Assembly (NCBI RefSeq): GCF_947496075.1
Contig: NZ_CANMBJ010000002.1
Location: 1,116,001 to 1,180,000, forward strand
Origin: an uncultured Tateyamaria sp.
GTDB lineage: Bacteria; Pseudomonadota; Alphaproteobacteria; Rhodobacterales; Rhodobacteraceae
Direction of reading: 5' to 3'
Length of the DNA stretch: 64,000 nucleotides
The notes under the pieces are model-generated. The model was not told where the DNA came from and ran no database searches. It saw only the letters and a program-made list of their open reading frames with translations. Position numbers and translations under genes: made by a program. Below, piece by piece: positions 31,407 through 42,137 of this stretch (positions within the stretch are counted from its first letter, which is position 1; the number at the start of each line of letters is the position of its first letter).

Positions 31407-31958
31407 ATGTCTTTGGCAAATCTAAACGTTTGGGTGACCGCCCTTGATGATCCATGCAAGATCAGCAGCCGCACCTGGTACATCAACATCTACAACTGCG
31501 ATGGATCGATCCTGCGCTGGTGCGACCGGGAATATGCCGTCATTCCCGCGCCTTGTGGCCATCGCAGCATTCGCGTGCCCCCTGGGTGCTATCGGATCAA
31601 CGCGGTCTGGAGTTTCCGCATCGGTGATGGATTTTATTACGTCAATCATTTCACCGACAGCGCGGTGGTTCAGGCGTGCTGTGACCAACATCAATGCGTC
31701 ACGCTGTTCAACCCAAGCGCACATCGGTGCGGGCGCATCTTTTTGGCTGCGGTTCAGGACGCCGTACAACAAGAGGCGATTCCGAACGACGCGGCACAAT
31801 TGGCAGAGGACGGGATCGAACAGGTGCTCAAACACATTCCGCGTCCGGCACGGCCGTTCGAGTTGGGTCATCTGGACGAGATCGAGAAGCGCGTGCGTGC
31901 TGCCGAAGAGAAAGGTGGCGATAAAGACGACACCGGCGTTTTCCCGTTTGACGACTGA
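31407..31958 (+). CDS. cysteine-rich protein of unknown function
   Basis: A 183-residue protein that I cannot assign. The N-terminal two thirds hold nine cysteines (DPC, YNC, RWC, APC, PGC, ACC, HQC, HRC) in a Trp- and Tyr-rich, probably beta-structured region; the C-terminal third is charged (EIEKRVRAAEEKGGDKDDT). There is no signal peptide, so the cysteines may bind metal or a cluster. The ATG at 31407 follows GGGAGGAA. The 226-bp gap before it holds a CGCCCC/GGGGCG hairpin at 31364-31377 in what would be the leader. A hairpin at 31971-31993 separates it from convergent typA. Confidence 0.7.
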   Translation: MSLANLNVWVTALDDPCKISSRTWYINIYNCDGSILRWCDREYAVIPAPCGHRSIRVPPGCYRINAVWSFRIGDGFYYVNHFTDSAVVQACCDQHQCVTLFNPSAHRCGRIFLAAVQDAVQQEAIPNDAAQLAEDGIEQVLKHIPRPARPFELGHLDEIEKRVRAAEEKGGDKDDTGVFPFDD

Positions 31959-31970
31959 TCACCGACTAAG

Positions 31971-31993
31971 GGAGGGCGGTGTGTCCGCCTTCC
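31971..31993. terminator. hairpin between convergent genes
   Basis: GGAGGGCGG and CCGCCTTCC form a 9-bp stem with one G-T pair around TGTGT, between the stops of the cysteine-rich gene and typA. No clear T tract follows on either strand. Confidence 0.4.
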
Positions 31994-31996
31994 TGA

Positions 31997-33814
<1,818 letters not shown>

Positions 33815-33941
33815 ATCTGTCCTCAAGTAGCGAAGCGGTAGGACATAGATGTCCGATGTTGGCGACACGGTCTTGAGTGACAGTGCGCCCGTTGCCCGGC
33901 CCATATAGCGCCGCAATGCAGAATGAAAGGGTCAAAGACCC

Positions 33942-34277
33942 CTAGTGTGTCGCCGTTGTAGAGAAGAGCTGAATCACCACAATCCCTGTGATGATCAATC
34001 CCAGTCCAAGCACGGCAGCCAGATCAAGGACCTGCCCAAACACCGCAAAGCCGATCAAAGCGATCAGAACGATCCCCAGCCCAGACCAGAGGGCATAGGC
34101 AATACCGACGGGGATGTATTTCAGCGCAATGCCCAGAAAGTAAAACGCCACCCCATAGGCCAGAACGACCAGCAGCGTTGGACCCATCCGCGTGAACTGG
34201 TTGCTGGCTTGCAGGGCGGTGGTACCGATCGTCTCGGCAGCGACGGCCAGAACAAGGTAAACATAGTGAAGGGGCAT
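33942..34277 (-). CDS. small multidrug resistance (SMR) family transporter
   Basis: A 111-residue four-helix protein of the EmrE/QacE type. The essential membrane glutamate is E15 in LVLAVAAETIGTTAL, followed by the conserved YxxxFyfLxxALk-type helix (YGVAFYFLGIALKYIPVGIAYALWSGLG). It probably exports cationic compounds or polyamine-like substrates by proton antiport. It begins 11 bases after the Lrp/AsnC regulator on the same strand, suggesting a regulator-transporter operon. Confidence 0.9.
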   Translation of the reverse strand: MPLHYVYLVLAVAAETIGTTALQASNQFTRMGPTLLVVLAYGVAFYFLGIALKYIPVGIAYALWSGLGIVLIALIGFAVFGQVLDLAAVLGLGLIITGIVVIQLFSTTATH

Positions 34278-34288
34278 TGGCGTGTCTT

Positions 34289-34747
34289 TCAGATGGGCAG
34301 CGCTGTGCTGTCCTTGATCTCTTCCATAACGAAGCTGGCCGACACGTCTGCAATGGGCACGTGGTGGATCAGCTGTTGGTACAGGTCATCATAACCCGCC
34401 ATGTCTGATACGCGCGCCCGGATCAAATAGTCCAGATCACCGGTCATCCGGTAAACGCTCAGAATGCCGGGAATCGCCTGGACAGCCCTGTTGAACCGCT
34501 GCTGCCAGTCGGGGTCGTGGCTTTGTGTGCGGATTTGCATGAACACCATCAGGCTCAGACCGACGGCCGTCGGATCCAGCAATGCCACCCGTCCCTTGAC
34601 CGCGCCACTGTCTTCGAGCGCCCGTACACGTCGCCAGCATGCATTCCGGCTGAGGCCAACCCGTTCCCCGAGCGTTTCAAGTGAAACACCCGCGTCCTGC
34701 TGCAACTCGCGCAGGATTCGCATGTCGATGTCATCAAATGTCTTCAT
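34289..34747 (-). CDS. Lrp/AsnC family transcription regulator
   Basis: A 152-residue regulator with an N-terminal winged helix (DDIDMRILRELQQDAGVSLETLGERVGLSRNACWRRVRALEDSG) and a C-terminal RAM/AsnC ligand-binding domain (YRMTGDLDYLIRARVSDM). It probably senses an amino acid. It is divergent from the DUF6356 gene and heads the likely operon with the SMR transporter. Confidence 0.93.
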   Translation of the reverse strand: MKTFDDIDMRILRELQQDAGVSLETLGERVGLSRNACWRRVRALEDSGAVKGRVALLDPTAVGLSLMVFMQIRTQSHDPDWQQRFNRAVQAIPGILSVYRMTGDLDYLIRARVSDMAGYDDLYQQLIHHVPIADVSASFVMEEIKDSTALPI

Positions 34748-34861
34748 AACCCTTATGTTGGTGGGAGCATGTCACAACACAAGGGGCCGGACGGGGTCAA
34801 ATTGGGAAAAAAGTATGCCTACACCAGCATAGGATGATCGAAACCAATTCAGGAGTTTCAG

Positions 34862-35068
34862 ATGCTGACCCGTATGTTTCTGTCCCATCCCCGCAGCGTG
34901 GATGAAAGCTATGCCCAACATGCTGTTTTCGCGGGCGGATTTGCTGTCCGTTTGTTTCTGGCCAGCGGTGCGGCGCTGATCCACGCTGTGATCCCCTGCC
35001 TGTTCGAAAAAACAGCAAGCAACATGATCGCTGGGATGTATGCCAAGACCCACAATCGCGGTCGTTGA
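34862..35068 (+). CDS. DUF6356-type small protein
   Basis: A 68-residue protein with one central hydrophobic segment (FAGGFAVRLFLASGAALIHAVIP) flanked by FLSHPRSVDESYAQH and a basic tail. It resembles the DUF6356 family by recall (HPRSV-ESY-H motif). AGGAG precedes the ATG. It ends three bases before the amidotransferase gene, so they are likely one unit. Confidence 0.65.
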   Translation: MLTRMFLSHPRSVDESYAQHAVFAGGFAVRLFLASGAALIHAVIPCLFEKTASNMIAGMYAKTHNRGR

Positions 35069-35071
35069 TCC

Positions 35072-35905
35072 ATGTGCAGATGGGCGGCTTACACGGGCGC
35101 ACCCTTGTTCCTGTCAGACATGATTGCAGAGCCAAAGCATTCGCTGGTCAATCAATCCTTGTCGGCAGAGGAGTGCAAGACAGCCGTCAATGCAGATGGG
35201 TTTGGTTTGGCGTGGTATGCCCATAGGCCGGAACCGGGGCTGTTTCGCGATGTCTATCCGGCATGGTCGGACCCCAACCTGCAATCCATCGCCCGTCAGG
35301 TGAAATCTGGCATGTTTCTGGTGCATGTGCGGGCGTCGACAGAGACGGCAACCAGTCGCAACAATTGTCACCCATTTGCCCTTGGACGCTGGTCCTTCAT
35401 GCATAACGGTCAGGTCGGTGGATTCGGTTCGTTTCGCAAGAAGGCGGATATGCTGATCACGGATGCGTTGTATGAGCATCGCAAAGGTGCCACGGATTCT
35501 GAAACCCTGTTCCTGTTGGCGGCGGGTGCCGGGCTGGACACTGACCCTCAGCGGGCGTTGGAACACGCGGTGCACCAGCTTGAAACTCTGTCGATGCGCC
35601 ACGGGACGGCCCCGCATATGCGGCTTAGCGTTGCCTTTTCCGATGGTAAAACGCTCTATGCAGCGCGTTATGCATCTGACGATAAGTCGCCGTCGCTCTA
35701 TTATCGATGGAAGGAAAACTGGCAGGGATGGGCCATTGTGTCCGAGCCATTCGATGCCGATCACGAAGGATGGACCGCGGTGGCACCCGGAACCTTCTGC
35801 GGTTTTGGCCCCGATGGTGTGTCCACGAGCCATTTCGCATCGCGCCGTTGGGACGACCCCGCCACGAGCAGGGCGAGGCCGCCTCGTCATCAAAAGGTCG
35901 CTTAG
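35072..35905 (+). CDS. class II glutamine amidotransferase
   Basis: A 277-residue Ntn-type amidotransferase of the EgtC/YafJ group. C2 after Met removal is the nucleophile (MCRWAAYTG), with the family motifs [28 protein letters not shown] and WSFMHNGQV. It would release ammonia from glutamine or act as a gamma-glutamyl hydrolase. No ergothioneine genes are nearby, so EgtC itself is not supported. Its stop codon overlaps the stop of convergent icd by two bases (35903-35904). Confidence 0.85.
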   Translation: MCRWAAYTGAPLFLSDMIAEPKHSLVNQSLSAEECKTAVNADGFGLAWYAHRPEPGLFRDVYPAWSDPNLQSIARQVKSGMFLVHVRASTETATSRNNCHPFALGRWSFMHNGQVGGFGSFRKKADMLITDALYEHRKGATDSETLFLLAAGAGLDTDPQRALEHAVHQLETLSMRHGTAPHMRLSVAFSDGKTLYAARYASDDKSPSLYYRWKENWQGWAIVSEPFDADHEGWTAVAPGTFCGFGPDGVSTSHFASRRWDDPATSRARPPRHQKVA

Positions 35906-37116
35906 CCTGCAAGCGCCTTGTTCAGGTTCTCGTCAATCTTCTCGAGGAAGCCCATGGTGGTCAGCCACCCCTGATCGGGACCGACAAGCAGCGCCAGGTC
36001 CTTGGTCATGTGACCGGACTCGACGGTGTCCACAATCACCTTTTCCAATGTCTCGGCAAAGCGCTTGAGCTGTGCGTTGTCATCAAGCTTCGCCCGGTGC
36101 TTCAGGCCGCCTGTCCAAGCATAGATCGACGCGATGGAGTTGGTCGAGGTCTGCTCGCCCGCCTGATGCTGGCGATAGTGGCGGGTGACGGTGCCGTGCG
36201 CGGCCTCGGCCTCGACGATCTTGCCATCGGGTGTCATCAACTGGCTGGTCATCATGCCAAGCGAGCCGAAGCCTTGGGCCACAACATCTGACTGCACATC
36301 GCCATCATAGTTCTTGCAGGCCCAGACAAAGCCTCCGTTCCACTTGATGGCGCAGGCCACCATGTCGTCGATCAGGCGGTGTTCGTACCAGATTTTCTTC
36401 GCTTCGAATTTTTCCTTGAATTCGGCGTCATAGACCTCTTGGAAGATTTCAAGGAACCGCCCGTCATATTGCTTAAGGATCGTGTTCTTGGTCGACAGGT
36501 AGACCGGCCAACCAAGGTTCAGGCCGTAGTTGAAGGACGCACGTGCAAAGTCGTAGATCGACTTGTCGACGTTATACATGGACATGAACACGCCCGCGCT
36601 GTCGGCCTTGTACACTTCGTGCTCGATCTCGGTGCCGTCTTCGCCAACGAACTTCATGGTCAGCGTGCCTGCACCAGGGAATTTCATGTCCGTGGCTTTG
36701 TACTGGTCTCCAAAGGCATGACGACCCACCACGATGGGGCGTGTCCAGCCGGGGACCAAGCGGGGCACGTTGCGGCAGATGATCGGCTGGCGAAAGATCA
36801 CGCCGCCCAAGATGTTGCGGATGGTGCCGTTGGGGCTGCGCCACATCTTCTTGAGGCCAAACTCCTCGACCCGCGCCTCATCCGGTGTGATGGTCGCGCA
36901 TTTGACGGCGACGCCCACCTCCTTGGTCTTTTCGGCGGCGTCGATGGTGATCTGATCTTCGGTCTTGTCGCGTTCCTCGATCCCCAGATCGTAGTAGAGC
37001 AGGTCGATATCCAGATAGGGTTCGATCAGCTTCTTCTTGATGAAGTCCCACATGATGCGGGTCATCTCGTCCCCGTCCATTTCGACAATGGGGTTCTCTA
37101 CCTTGATCTTGGTCAT
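35902..37116 (-). CDS. icd: isocitrate dehydrogenase (NADP+)
   Basis: Oxidatively decarboxylates isocitrate to 2-oxoglutarate in the citric acid cycle. The 404-residue protein is of the eukaryote-like type common in alphaproteobacteria: [79 protein letters not shown] and [15 protein letters not shown]. The 100-bp upstream gap contains a perfect palindrome (37184-37203) that may be an operator. Confidence 0.96.
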   Translation of the reverse strand: MTKIKVENPIVEMDGDEMTRIMWDFIKKKLIEPYLDIDLLYYDLGIEERDKTEDQITIDAAEKTKEVGVAVKCATITPDEARVEEFGLKKMWRSPNGTIRNILGGVIFRQPIICRNVPRLVPGWTRPIVVGRHAFGDQYKATDMKFPGAGTLTMKFVGEDGTEIEHEVYKADSAGVFMSMYNVDKSIYDFARASFNYGLNLGWPVYLSTKNTILKQYDGRFLEIFQEVYDAEFKEKFEAKKIWYEHRLIDDMVACAIKWNGGFVWACKNYDGDVQSDVVAQGFGSLGMMTSQLMTPDGKIVEAEAAHGTVTRHYRQHQAGEQTSTNSIASIYAWTGGLKHRAKLDDNAQLKRFAETLEKVIVDTVESGHMTKDLALLVGPDQGWLTTMGFLEKIDENLNKALAG

Positions 37117-37183
37117 GGATGGGTCCTTTGCAGCACTATCGGTCCTGCGTAGCGCTTAGCGGGTTGGAAGGCGTTTGGAAAGA

Positions 37184-37203
37184 CTGTATGCAACGGTATA
37201 CAG
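37184..37203. promoter_or_regulatory. palindrome upstream of icd
   Basis: CTGTAT-N8-ATACAG is a perfect 6+6 inverted repeat 68 bases upstream of the icd ATG. The spacing fits a dimeric regulator such as the GntR type, but the regulator is unknown. Confidence 0.4.
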
Positions 37204-37216
37204 AAATTACGCTGCA

Positions 37217-37792
37217 CTAGAGCGCGTCAAAGAACGCACTGATGCGTTTGCTGGCATAATCCCACAGTCCCGGTGCGCCACGCTCGATCTTTGTGCCGAC
37301 GCGGGTGGCAATGGTTTCTTCGGTGACATTGTAGTCTGTCCAACTGCCACCGCCCGACGCGAGGTTCAGCATCGGTGGTTGAAACCGGTCCAGCGCTTTC
37401 GCAAACTGCGCAGTCGGGGTTTCGGCCGCTTCGAACTCTTCCCAGATCGGGCGCAACGCCTGGGCAATATCGACAGGCAAAAGGCCAAAGATGCGATCGG
37501 CCGCAGCCTGTTCCTGTGCCGCGACGGTAGCGGCATCTACGTCTTCGAAGATAGGGTTGTCGCCTGCATCAATCTCGACCAGATCGTGGAGGATCAGCAT
37601 CTTGATGACGCTGTTGATGTCGACATCAGGGCCCGCCTGATCCGAAAGGACCAAAGCATAGAGGGTCAGGTGCCAAGAATGTTCCGCGCTGTTTTCCGCC
37701 CGGCTGCCGTCAGCCAGGGTCGTTGCGCGCAGGATGGATTTGAGCTTGTCCGCCTCGTTGAGAAAGGCGATCTGCTGATCCAGCCGCGTCAC
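37217..37792 (-). CDS. HD-domain hydrolase (YfbR/HDDC2-like)
   Basis: A 191-residue metal-dependent phosphohydrolase. The HD motif residues are H38 (SAEHSWH), H69-D70 (MLILHDLVEIDAGD) and a later Asp (AKALDRFQP). The EHSW, HD-x-xE-xxxGD arrangement resembles 5'-nucleotidases such as YfbR and HDDC2. Its ATG overlaps the stop of the 79-residue gene upstream (ATGA), and that gene overlaps the hydrolase before it, giving a tightly coupled three-gene operon. Confidence 0.87.
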   Translation of the reverse strand: MTRLDQQIAFLNEADKLKSILRATTLADGSRAENSAEHSWHLTLYALVLSDQAGPDVDINSVIKMLILHDLVEIDAGDNPIFEDVDAATVAAQEQAAADRIFGLLPVDIAQALRPIWEEFEAAETPTAQFAKALDRFQPPMLNLASGGGSWTDYNVTEETIATRVGTKIERGAPGLWDYASKRISAFFDAL

Positions 37793-38028
37793 TCAGGCGC
37801 CTGTTCCGCGCGATGCGCCTTGAGTTTCTGCGCCAGGAAGCGGCGACCGGCGTCATTCGCCATCCGCGTACGGATCGCCGTCAGGAATGCCTCTTCGAGC
37901 GTTTGGGACGATGCGCCCAGCACATCGCCCACTTCCATGAACAAGCGGTCGTTGCCCAGCTCGTTCTGCACAGCCAAACATTCCTCGGCCAGCTTGTTGG
38001 CCATTTCGACGACAACGGGGTCAGCCAT
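37789..38028 (-). CDS. small conserved-looking protein of unknown function
   Basis: A 79-residue, largely helical protein (MADPVVVEMANKLAEECLAVQNELGN...) with no membrane segment. I do not recognise it. Its start overlaps the alpha/beta hydrolase stop by one base (TAATG) and its stop overlaps the HD gene start by four bases, so it is co-translated with both and is very likely real. Confidence 0.75.
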   Translation of the reverse strand: MADPVVVEMANKLAEECLAVQNELGNDRLFMEVGDVLGASSQTLEEAFLTAIRTRMANDAGRRFLAQKLKAHRAEQAPE

Positions 38029-38681
38029 TAACGCGTGGTCTCTGTCAGGCGCCGTTTCACATAATCGGTCGTGTTGCCGATCAAAGTGTCCAGGTGCGGC
38101 TCTTCAAAGAAGTGGCCGGCCCCTTCGACCTGCGTATGCGTGATGGTGATGCCCTTTTGCTCATGCAGTTTGGACACCAGCGCCTCTGTATCCGCGGGCG
38201 GCGCGACACGGTCGGATGTGCCGTTGATGATCAGGCCCGAAGACGGGCAGGGCGCCAGGAACGAAAAGTCGTACATGTTGGCGGGGGGCGACACCGAGAT
38301 GAATCCGGTGATCTCCGGCCGCCGCATCAAGAGCTGCATGCCGATCCACGCGCCGAACGAAAAGCCTGCAACCCAGCAGTGCTTGGAATTGTTGTTCATC
38401 GACTGCAGGTAGTCGAGGGCCGAAGCGGCATCGCTCAGCTCGCCGATACCCTGATCATATTCGCCCTGGCTGCGTCCGACACCACGGAAGTTGAAGCGCA
38501 GAACAGTGAACCCCATGTTGTAAAAAGCGTAGTGCAGCGCGTGCACCACCTTGTGATTCATGGTGCCGCCAAACTGCGGGTGCGGATGCAAAACGATGGC
38601 AATCGGCGCATCACGTTCTTTTTGGGGGTGGTAGCGGCCTTCGAGGCGGCCTTCGGGTCCGGGAAAAATGACCTCGGGCAT
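38028..38681 (-). CDS. alpha/beta hydrolase
   Basis: A 217-residue alpha/beta-hydrolase of the dienelactone-hydrolase-like group. LHPHPQFGGTMNHKVV contains the HPHP oxyanion region, FNFRGVGRSQG the turn after strand 4, GFSFGAWIG the nucleophile elbow with catalytic Ser, and VEGAGHFFEE the catalytic His. The substrate is unknown. It heads the three-gene operon running leftward and is divergent from iscR. Confidence 0.9.
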   Translation of the reverse strand: MPEVIFPGPEGRLEGRYHPQKERDAPIAIVLHPHPQFGGTMNHKVVHALHYAFYNMGFTVLRFNFRGVGRSQGEYDQGIGELSDAASALDYLQSMNNNSKHCWVAGFSFGAWIGMQLLMRRPEITGFISVSPPANMYDFSFLAPCPSSGLIINGTSDRVAPPADTEALVSKLHEQKGITITHTQVEGAGHFFEEPHLDTLIGNTTDYVKRRLTETTR

Positions 38682-38724
38682 ATGGTGTTCTGTCCTCGCG
38701 CGTCTTTTTTTGGGTTCCGATTTC

Positions 38725-38753
38725 TTGACGAAATTGATCGGGCACCTTAGAAC
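38725..38753 (+). promoter_or_regulatory. iscR promoter
   Basis: TTGACG at 38725-38730, a 17-base spacer and TAGAAC at 38748-38753 make a plausible sigma-70-type promoter. The palindromic operator at 38747-38761 covers its -10 region. Confidence 0.55.
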
Positions 38754-38761
38754 GGTTCTAA
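38747..38761. promoter_or_regulatory. IscR-type (iron-Rhodo-box-like) operator
   Basis: TTAGAACGGTTCTAA is a 15-bp palindrome, perfect in its 7-base arms, 78 bases before the iscR ATG and over the putative -10 element. Its position and symmetry fit the iron-responsive palindrome attributed to IscR in Rhodobacterales; I recall the motif but could not check the exact consensus. Confidence 0.65.
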
Positions 38762-38839
38762 CTTATCCGACAGGTCATACATCCTGCAGTGGCAACGATG
38801 TATGGCCTTGTGTCGGTGACGTCAATTGGGGGTTTTGAG

Positions 38840-39301
38840 ATGAAACTGTCGACCAAAGGGCGCTATGCGATGGTGGCGCTGGCTGACATTGCGATGCAGC
38901 CGGGCGATCAGCTTGTGAGCCTGGGCGATATCTCGACCCGGCAGGACATCTCTTTGCCCTATCTGGAACAGTTGTTTGTGAAGCTGCGGCGCGCTGACCT
39001 GGTGTCGTCAGTGCGTGGACCGGGCGGCGGCTACAAACTCGCGCGTTCGGCGTCCGACATCCGTGTTGCTGACATTCTGGCAGCGGTCGATGAAAAGGTG
39101 GATGCGATGCACAAGGGGGCCGGAGCCACTGGTGCGGCGTCCGGGTCCAAGGCGCAGTCGCTGACCAATCGGCTTTGGGAAGGGCTGAGCGCCCATGTAT
39201 ATGTCTTCCTGCACCAGACGCGGCTTTCGGATGTGATCGGAAACGAATTGGCCCCGTGTCCTGCGGTACCGAACCTCTTTGCGGTCGTCGATGATGGTTG
39301 A
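38840..39301 (+). CDS. iscR: Rrf2-family regulator IscR (Rhodobacter type)
   Basis: A 153-residue Rrf2-family repressor at the head of the Fe-S operon. The winged helix is MKLSTKGRYAMVALADIA ... ISLPYLEQLFVKLRRADLV, followed by RGPGGGYKLAR. The three cluster-ligating cysteines of E. coli IscR are absent: the corresponding loop is Gly/Ala/Ser-rich (GAGATGAASGSK). The only cysteine is C140, close to the single cysteine described for Rhodobacter sphaeroides IscR, which binds its cluster in an atypical way. The start is the ATG at 38840, the normal Rrf2 N terminus. Autorepression is predicted from the operator. Confidence 0.9.
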   Translation: MKLSTKGRYAMVALADIAMQPGDQLVSLGDISTRQDISLPYLEQLFVKLRRADLVSSVRGPGGGYKLARSASDIRVADILAAVDEKVDAMHKGAGATGAASGSKAQSLTNRLWEGLSAHVYVFLHQTRLSDVIGNELAPCPAVPNLFAVVDDG

Positions 39302-39307
39302 TGTCGA

Positions 39308-39346
39308 CTGGGGGCCAGCCCCCAGACCCCCGGGATTTTTTGAAAC
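39308..39346 (+). repeat. dispersed GC-rich intergenic repeat, copy 2
   Basis: CTGGGGG pairs with CCCCCAG around CCAG, followed by ACCCCCGGGATTTTTTG. It shares the GGGGGCCAGCCCCC core with copy 1 (18941-19000). The hairpin plus T run lies between iscR and the cysteine desulfurase and could attenuate transcription into the operon. Confidence 0.55.
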
Positions 39347-39355
39347 AGGGAAGAC

Positions 39356-40399
39356 ATGAGCCGGGTCTATCTGGATCATAACGCGACGACACCTCTGCGG
39401 GCGCAGGCGCGCGAGGCGATGCTGCGTGCCATGGATGTGGTGGGCAATCCGTCGTCGGTGCATGCCGAGGGGCGCGCGGCCAAAGCGATTGTCGAGAAAG
39501 CGCGGGGGCAGGTTTCTGACGCGTTGGGTGCATCGGCTGCCGACATCGTCTTTACAGCCAGCGCGACCGAGGCGGCGGCTCTTGCCTGCGCCGGGCGGTC
39601 CTTGCACGGATCTGCTGTTGAACATGATGCAGTGGGCGCATGGATTGACCCGGTTTTGGCCGCGGATGCCAACGGTCATGTTCGGGTAGCAACACCCGCT
39701 GCGTCTTGCCTGCAGTTCGCCAACTCCGAAACAGGTGTGGTGCAGGATGTTCAGCAGGGGCTCGCCCTCAGCGATCTGACGCAAGCTTTCGGTAAGCTGC
39801 CTTTTGGGTTCGATTGGCTGGGCGTAGAGATGGGTTTGGTTTCGGGTCACAAGCTTGGTGGCCCAAAGGGCGTAGGTGCATTGGTCTTGCGACAAGGTCT
39901 GGATGTGCAGGCGCAGATACGCGGCGGCGGTCAGGAAATGGGCCGCAGGTCTGGCACTGAGAATGTCATCGGGATCGCCGGATTTGGGGCCGCAGCCGAG
40001 GCTGCACAACGTGACGTTGCCGATGGAAAGTGGGCCTGCGTCGAGAAACTTAGAAATATTCTAGAAAAGGCTCTTGCTGCTGCGTCAAAGACAACTATTT
40101 TTGTCGGGAAAGAGGCAACGCGGCTGCCGAACACCTCCTGTTTCATCACGCCCGGCTGGAAGGGCGAAACGCAGGTGATGCAGATGGATCTGGCCGGTTT
40201 TGCCATCTCGGCGGGTTCGGCCTGTTCCAGTGGCAAGGTCAAGGCCAGTCGGGTGCTGAAGGCCATGGGCTATTCGGAGCTTGAGGCGGCATCGGCAGTG
40301 CGGGTGTCGCTGGGGCTTGAGACAACGGAAGAAGATGTTTTGCGCTTTGTCGATGTGTGGGCGCAAAAGCTGAAGAAACACGAGGCGCGGGCGGCGTGA
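39356..40399 (+). CDS. cysteine desulfurase (IscS/NifS type)
   Basis: A 347-residue PLP enzyme that takes sulfur from cysteine for Fe-S assembly. It has the N-terminal [12 protein letters not shown]90 in the PLP-stacking region, the PLP lysine K166 in [10 protein letters not shown], and the persulfide cysteine C290 in [10 protein letters not shown]. It is about 50 residues shorter than E. coli IscS, through compaction in the middle. It is the second desulfurase of this operon; SufS is at the far end. Codons 231-238 include AGA and CTA, which look uncommon for this sequence, and contain a near-copy of the iscR operator. Confidence 0.92.
   Translation: MSRVYLDHNATTPLRAQAREAMLRAMDVVGNPSSVHAEGRAAKAIVEKARGQVSDALGASAADIVFTASATEAAALACAGRSLHGSAVEHDAVGAWIDPVLAADANGHVRVATPAASCLQFANSETGVVQDVQQGLALSDLTQAFGKLPFGFDWLGVEMGLVSGHKLGGPKGVGALVLRQGLDVQAQIRGGGQEMGRRSGTENVIGIAGFGAAAEAAQRDVADGKWACVEKLRNILEKALAAASKTTIFVGKEATRLPNTSCFITPGWKGETQVMQMDLAGFAISAGSACSSGKVKASRVLKAMGYSELEAASAVRVSLGLETTEEDVLRFVDVWAQKLKKHEARAA
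40050..40064. promoter_or_regulatory. intragenic near-copy of the iscR operator
   Basis: TTAGAAATATTCTAG keeps both TTAGAA and TTCTA arms of the operator at 38747-38761 with one arm mismatch, inside the desulfurase coding sequence, 363 bases before sufB. It may be a second binding site. Confidence 0.3.
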
Positions 40400-40427
40400 A
40401 CCGCTCAGATGCGAGAGGATGTCCGAC

Positions 40428-41942
40428 ATGGAAAATGTGGTAGTCAAGGAAGGTGTTGATCAGGAAACGGTAGATGCCGTTGCCGAGGTGGGTGGAGCGT
40501 ACAAGTACGGTTGGGAAACCGACATCGAGATGGAATACGCGCCAAAGGGCCTGACGCCAGACATCGTCAAGCTCATCTCGGAAAAGAATGAAGAGCCGGA
40601 GTGGATGACCGAATGGCGTCTGCAAGCCTATGACCGTTGGCTGCAGATGAAGGAACCCGACTGGGCCATGGTCGACTACCCCGAGATCGACTTTCAGGAC
40701 CAGTACTATTACGCCCGCCCCAAATCGATGGAGGTCAAGCCGAAGTCGCTGGACGAGGTCGACCCCAAGCTGCTCGCCACCTATGAAAAGCTGGGCATTC
40801 CGCTGAAGGAGCAGATGATCCTTGCTGGCGTTGAAGGGGCCGAGAATGCACCCGCCGAGGGCCGCAAGGTCGCGGTGGATGCGGTGTTCGATTCCGTGTC
40901 CGTTGGCACCACGTTCCAGGCGGAGCTGAGAAAAGCTGGCGTGATCTTCTGCTCGATTTCCGAAGCGATCAAGGAACATCCCGAGCTGGTGAAGAAATAC
41001 CTTGGATCAGTCGTGCCGGTGCAGGACAATTTCTATGCCACGCTGAATAGCGCGGTCTTCTCGGATGGCTCATTTGTTTACATCCCGCCGGGTGTCCGCT
41101 GCCCCATGGAATTGTCGACCTACTTCCGCATCAATGCCGAAAACACCGGCCAGTTCGAACGCACGCTGATCATCGCGGACAAGGGCAGCTACGTGTCCTA
41201 CCTTGAAGGGTGCACGGCACCTCAGCGCGATACCTCGCAACTGCACGCCGCTGTGGTCGAAATCGTGATCATGGAAGATGCCGAAGTTAAGTATTCCACC
41301 GTTCAAAACTGGTATCCCGGGGATGAAAACGGCAAGGGCGGCATCTATAACTTCGTGACCAAGCGCGCCGATTGCCGGGGCGACCGGGCCAAGGTGATGT
41401 GGACGCAGGTGGAAACCGGGTCTGCCGTGACGTGGAAGTATCCGTCCTGCATCCTGCGCGGTGACGACAGCCAGGGCGAGTTCTACTCCATCGCCATCGC
41501 CAACAATATGCAGCAGGCCGACACTGGCACCAAGATGGTGCACTTGGGCAAGAACACCAAGTCGCGGATCGTGTCCAAAGGCATCAGTGCGGGCAAGGCC
41601 CAGAACACCTACCGTGGTCTGGTGTCCATGCACCCCAAAGCCAAGGACAGCCGCAACTACACCCAGTGTGATAGCTTGCTCATCGGCGACAAATGCGGTG
41701 CCCACACGGTTCCGTATATAGAGGTGAAGAACAACTCTTCCCGTGTCGAACACGAGGCGACGACGTCCAAGGTGGACGACGACCAACTGTTCTACTGCCG
41801 CAGCCGTGGCATGGACGAGGAAGAGGCGGTGGCCCTTGTGGTCAACGGCTTCTGCAAGGACGTGCTGCAGGCGTTGCCCATGGAGTTCGCCATGGAAGCG
41901 CAGCAGCTGGTTGCCATTTCGCTGGAAGGATCGGTGGGCTGA
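40428..41942 (+). CDS. sufB: Fe-S scaffold complex subunit SufB
   Basis: Core subunit of the SufBC2D scaffold on which clusters are built. It is about 504 residues, with the family landmarks [76 protein letters not shown] and the C-terminal [18 protein letters not shown]. Two starts compete: the ATG at 40419 directly abuts GAGAGG, whereas the ATG at 40428 has a 9-base spacer and is preferred. Confidence 0.96.
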   Translation: MENVVVKEGVDQETVDAVAEVGGAYKYGWETDIEMEYAPKGLTPDIVKLISEKNEEPEWMTEWRLQAYDRWLQMKEPDWAMVDYPEIDFQDQYYYARPKSMEVKPKSLDEVDPKLLATYEKLGIPLKEQMILAGVEGAENAPAEGRKVAVDAVFDSVSVGTTFQAELRKAGVIFCSISEAIKEHPELVKKYLGSVVPVQDNFYATLNSAVFSDGSFVYIPPGVRCPMELSTYFRINAENTGQFERTLIIADKGSYVSYLEGCTAPQRDTSQLHAAVVEIVIMEDAEVKYSTVQNWYPGDENGKGGIYNFVTKRADCRGDRAKVMWTQVETGSAVTWKYPSCILRGDDSQGEFYSIAIANNMQQADTGTKMVHLGKNTKSRIVSKGISAGKAQNTYRGLVSMHPKAKDSRNYTQCDSLLIGDKCGAHTVPYIEVKNNSSRVEHEATTSKVDDDQLFYCRSRGMDEEEAVALVVNGFCKDVLQALPMEFAMEAQQLVAISLEGSVG

Positions 41943-41945
41943 TCC

Positions 41946-42137
41946 ATGTCTGAACAGAAGGAATCCCGGTCCGCCTTTGCGATCATGGCCTTGTCCGTCC
42001 TTGGGGGCGCGGCAATCGGCGGTGGCGTGGGTGCGATGTTGCTGCCTGACTTCGCGTCGGCGCTCGCCATCGGCGGGGCCATGACAGGTGGCGCAATCGG
42101 GGCGGCGTTCTTTCTTTTTGCCGGGGCGGATCGATGA
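41946..42137 (+). CDS. small glycine-rich membrane protein
   Basis: A 63-residue protein with two hydrophobic segments containing glycine-zipper-like repeats (GGAAIGGGVGAMLL and AIGGAMTGGAIGAAFFLFAG). Its function is unknown. It starts three bases after sufB and overlaps the next gene by four, so it belongs to the suf transcript. Confidence 0.7.
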   Translation: MSEQKESRSAFAIMALSVLGGAAIGGGVGAMLLPDFASALAIGGAMTGGAIGAAFFLFAGADR

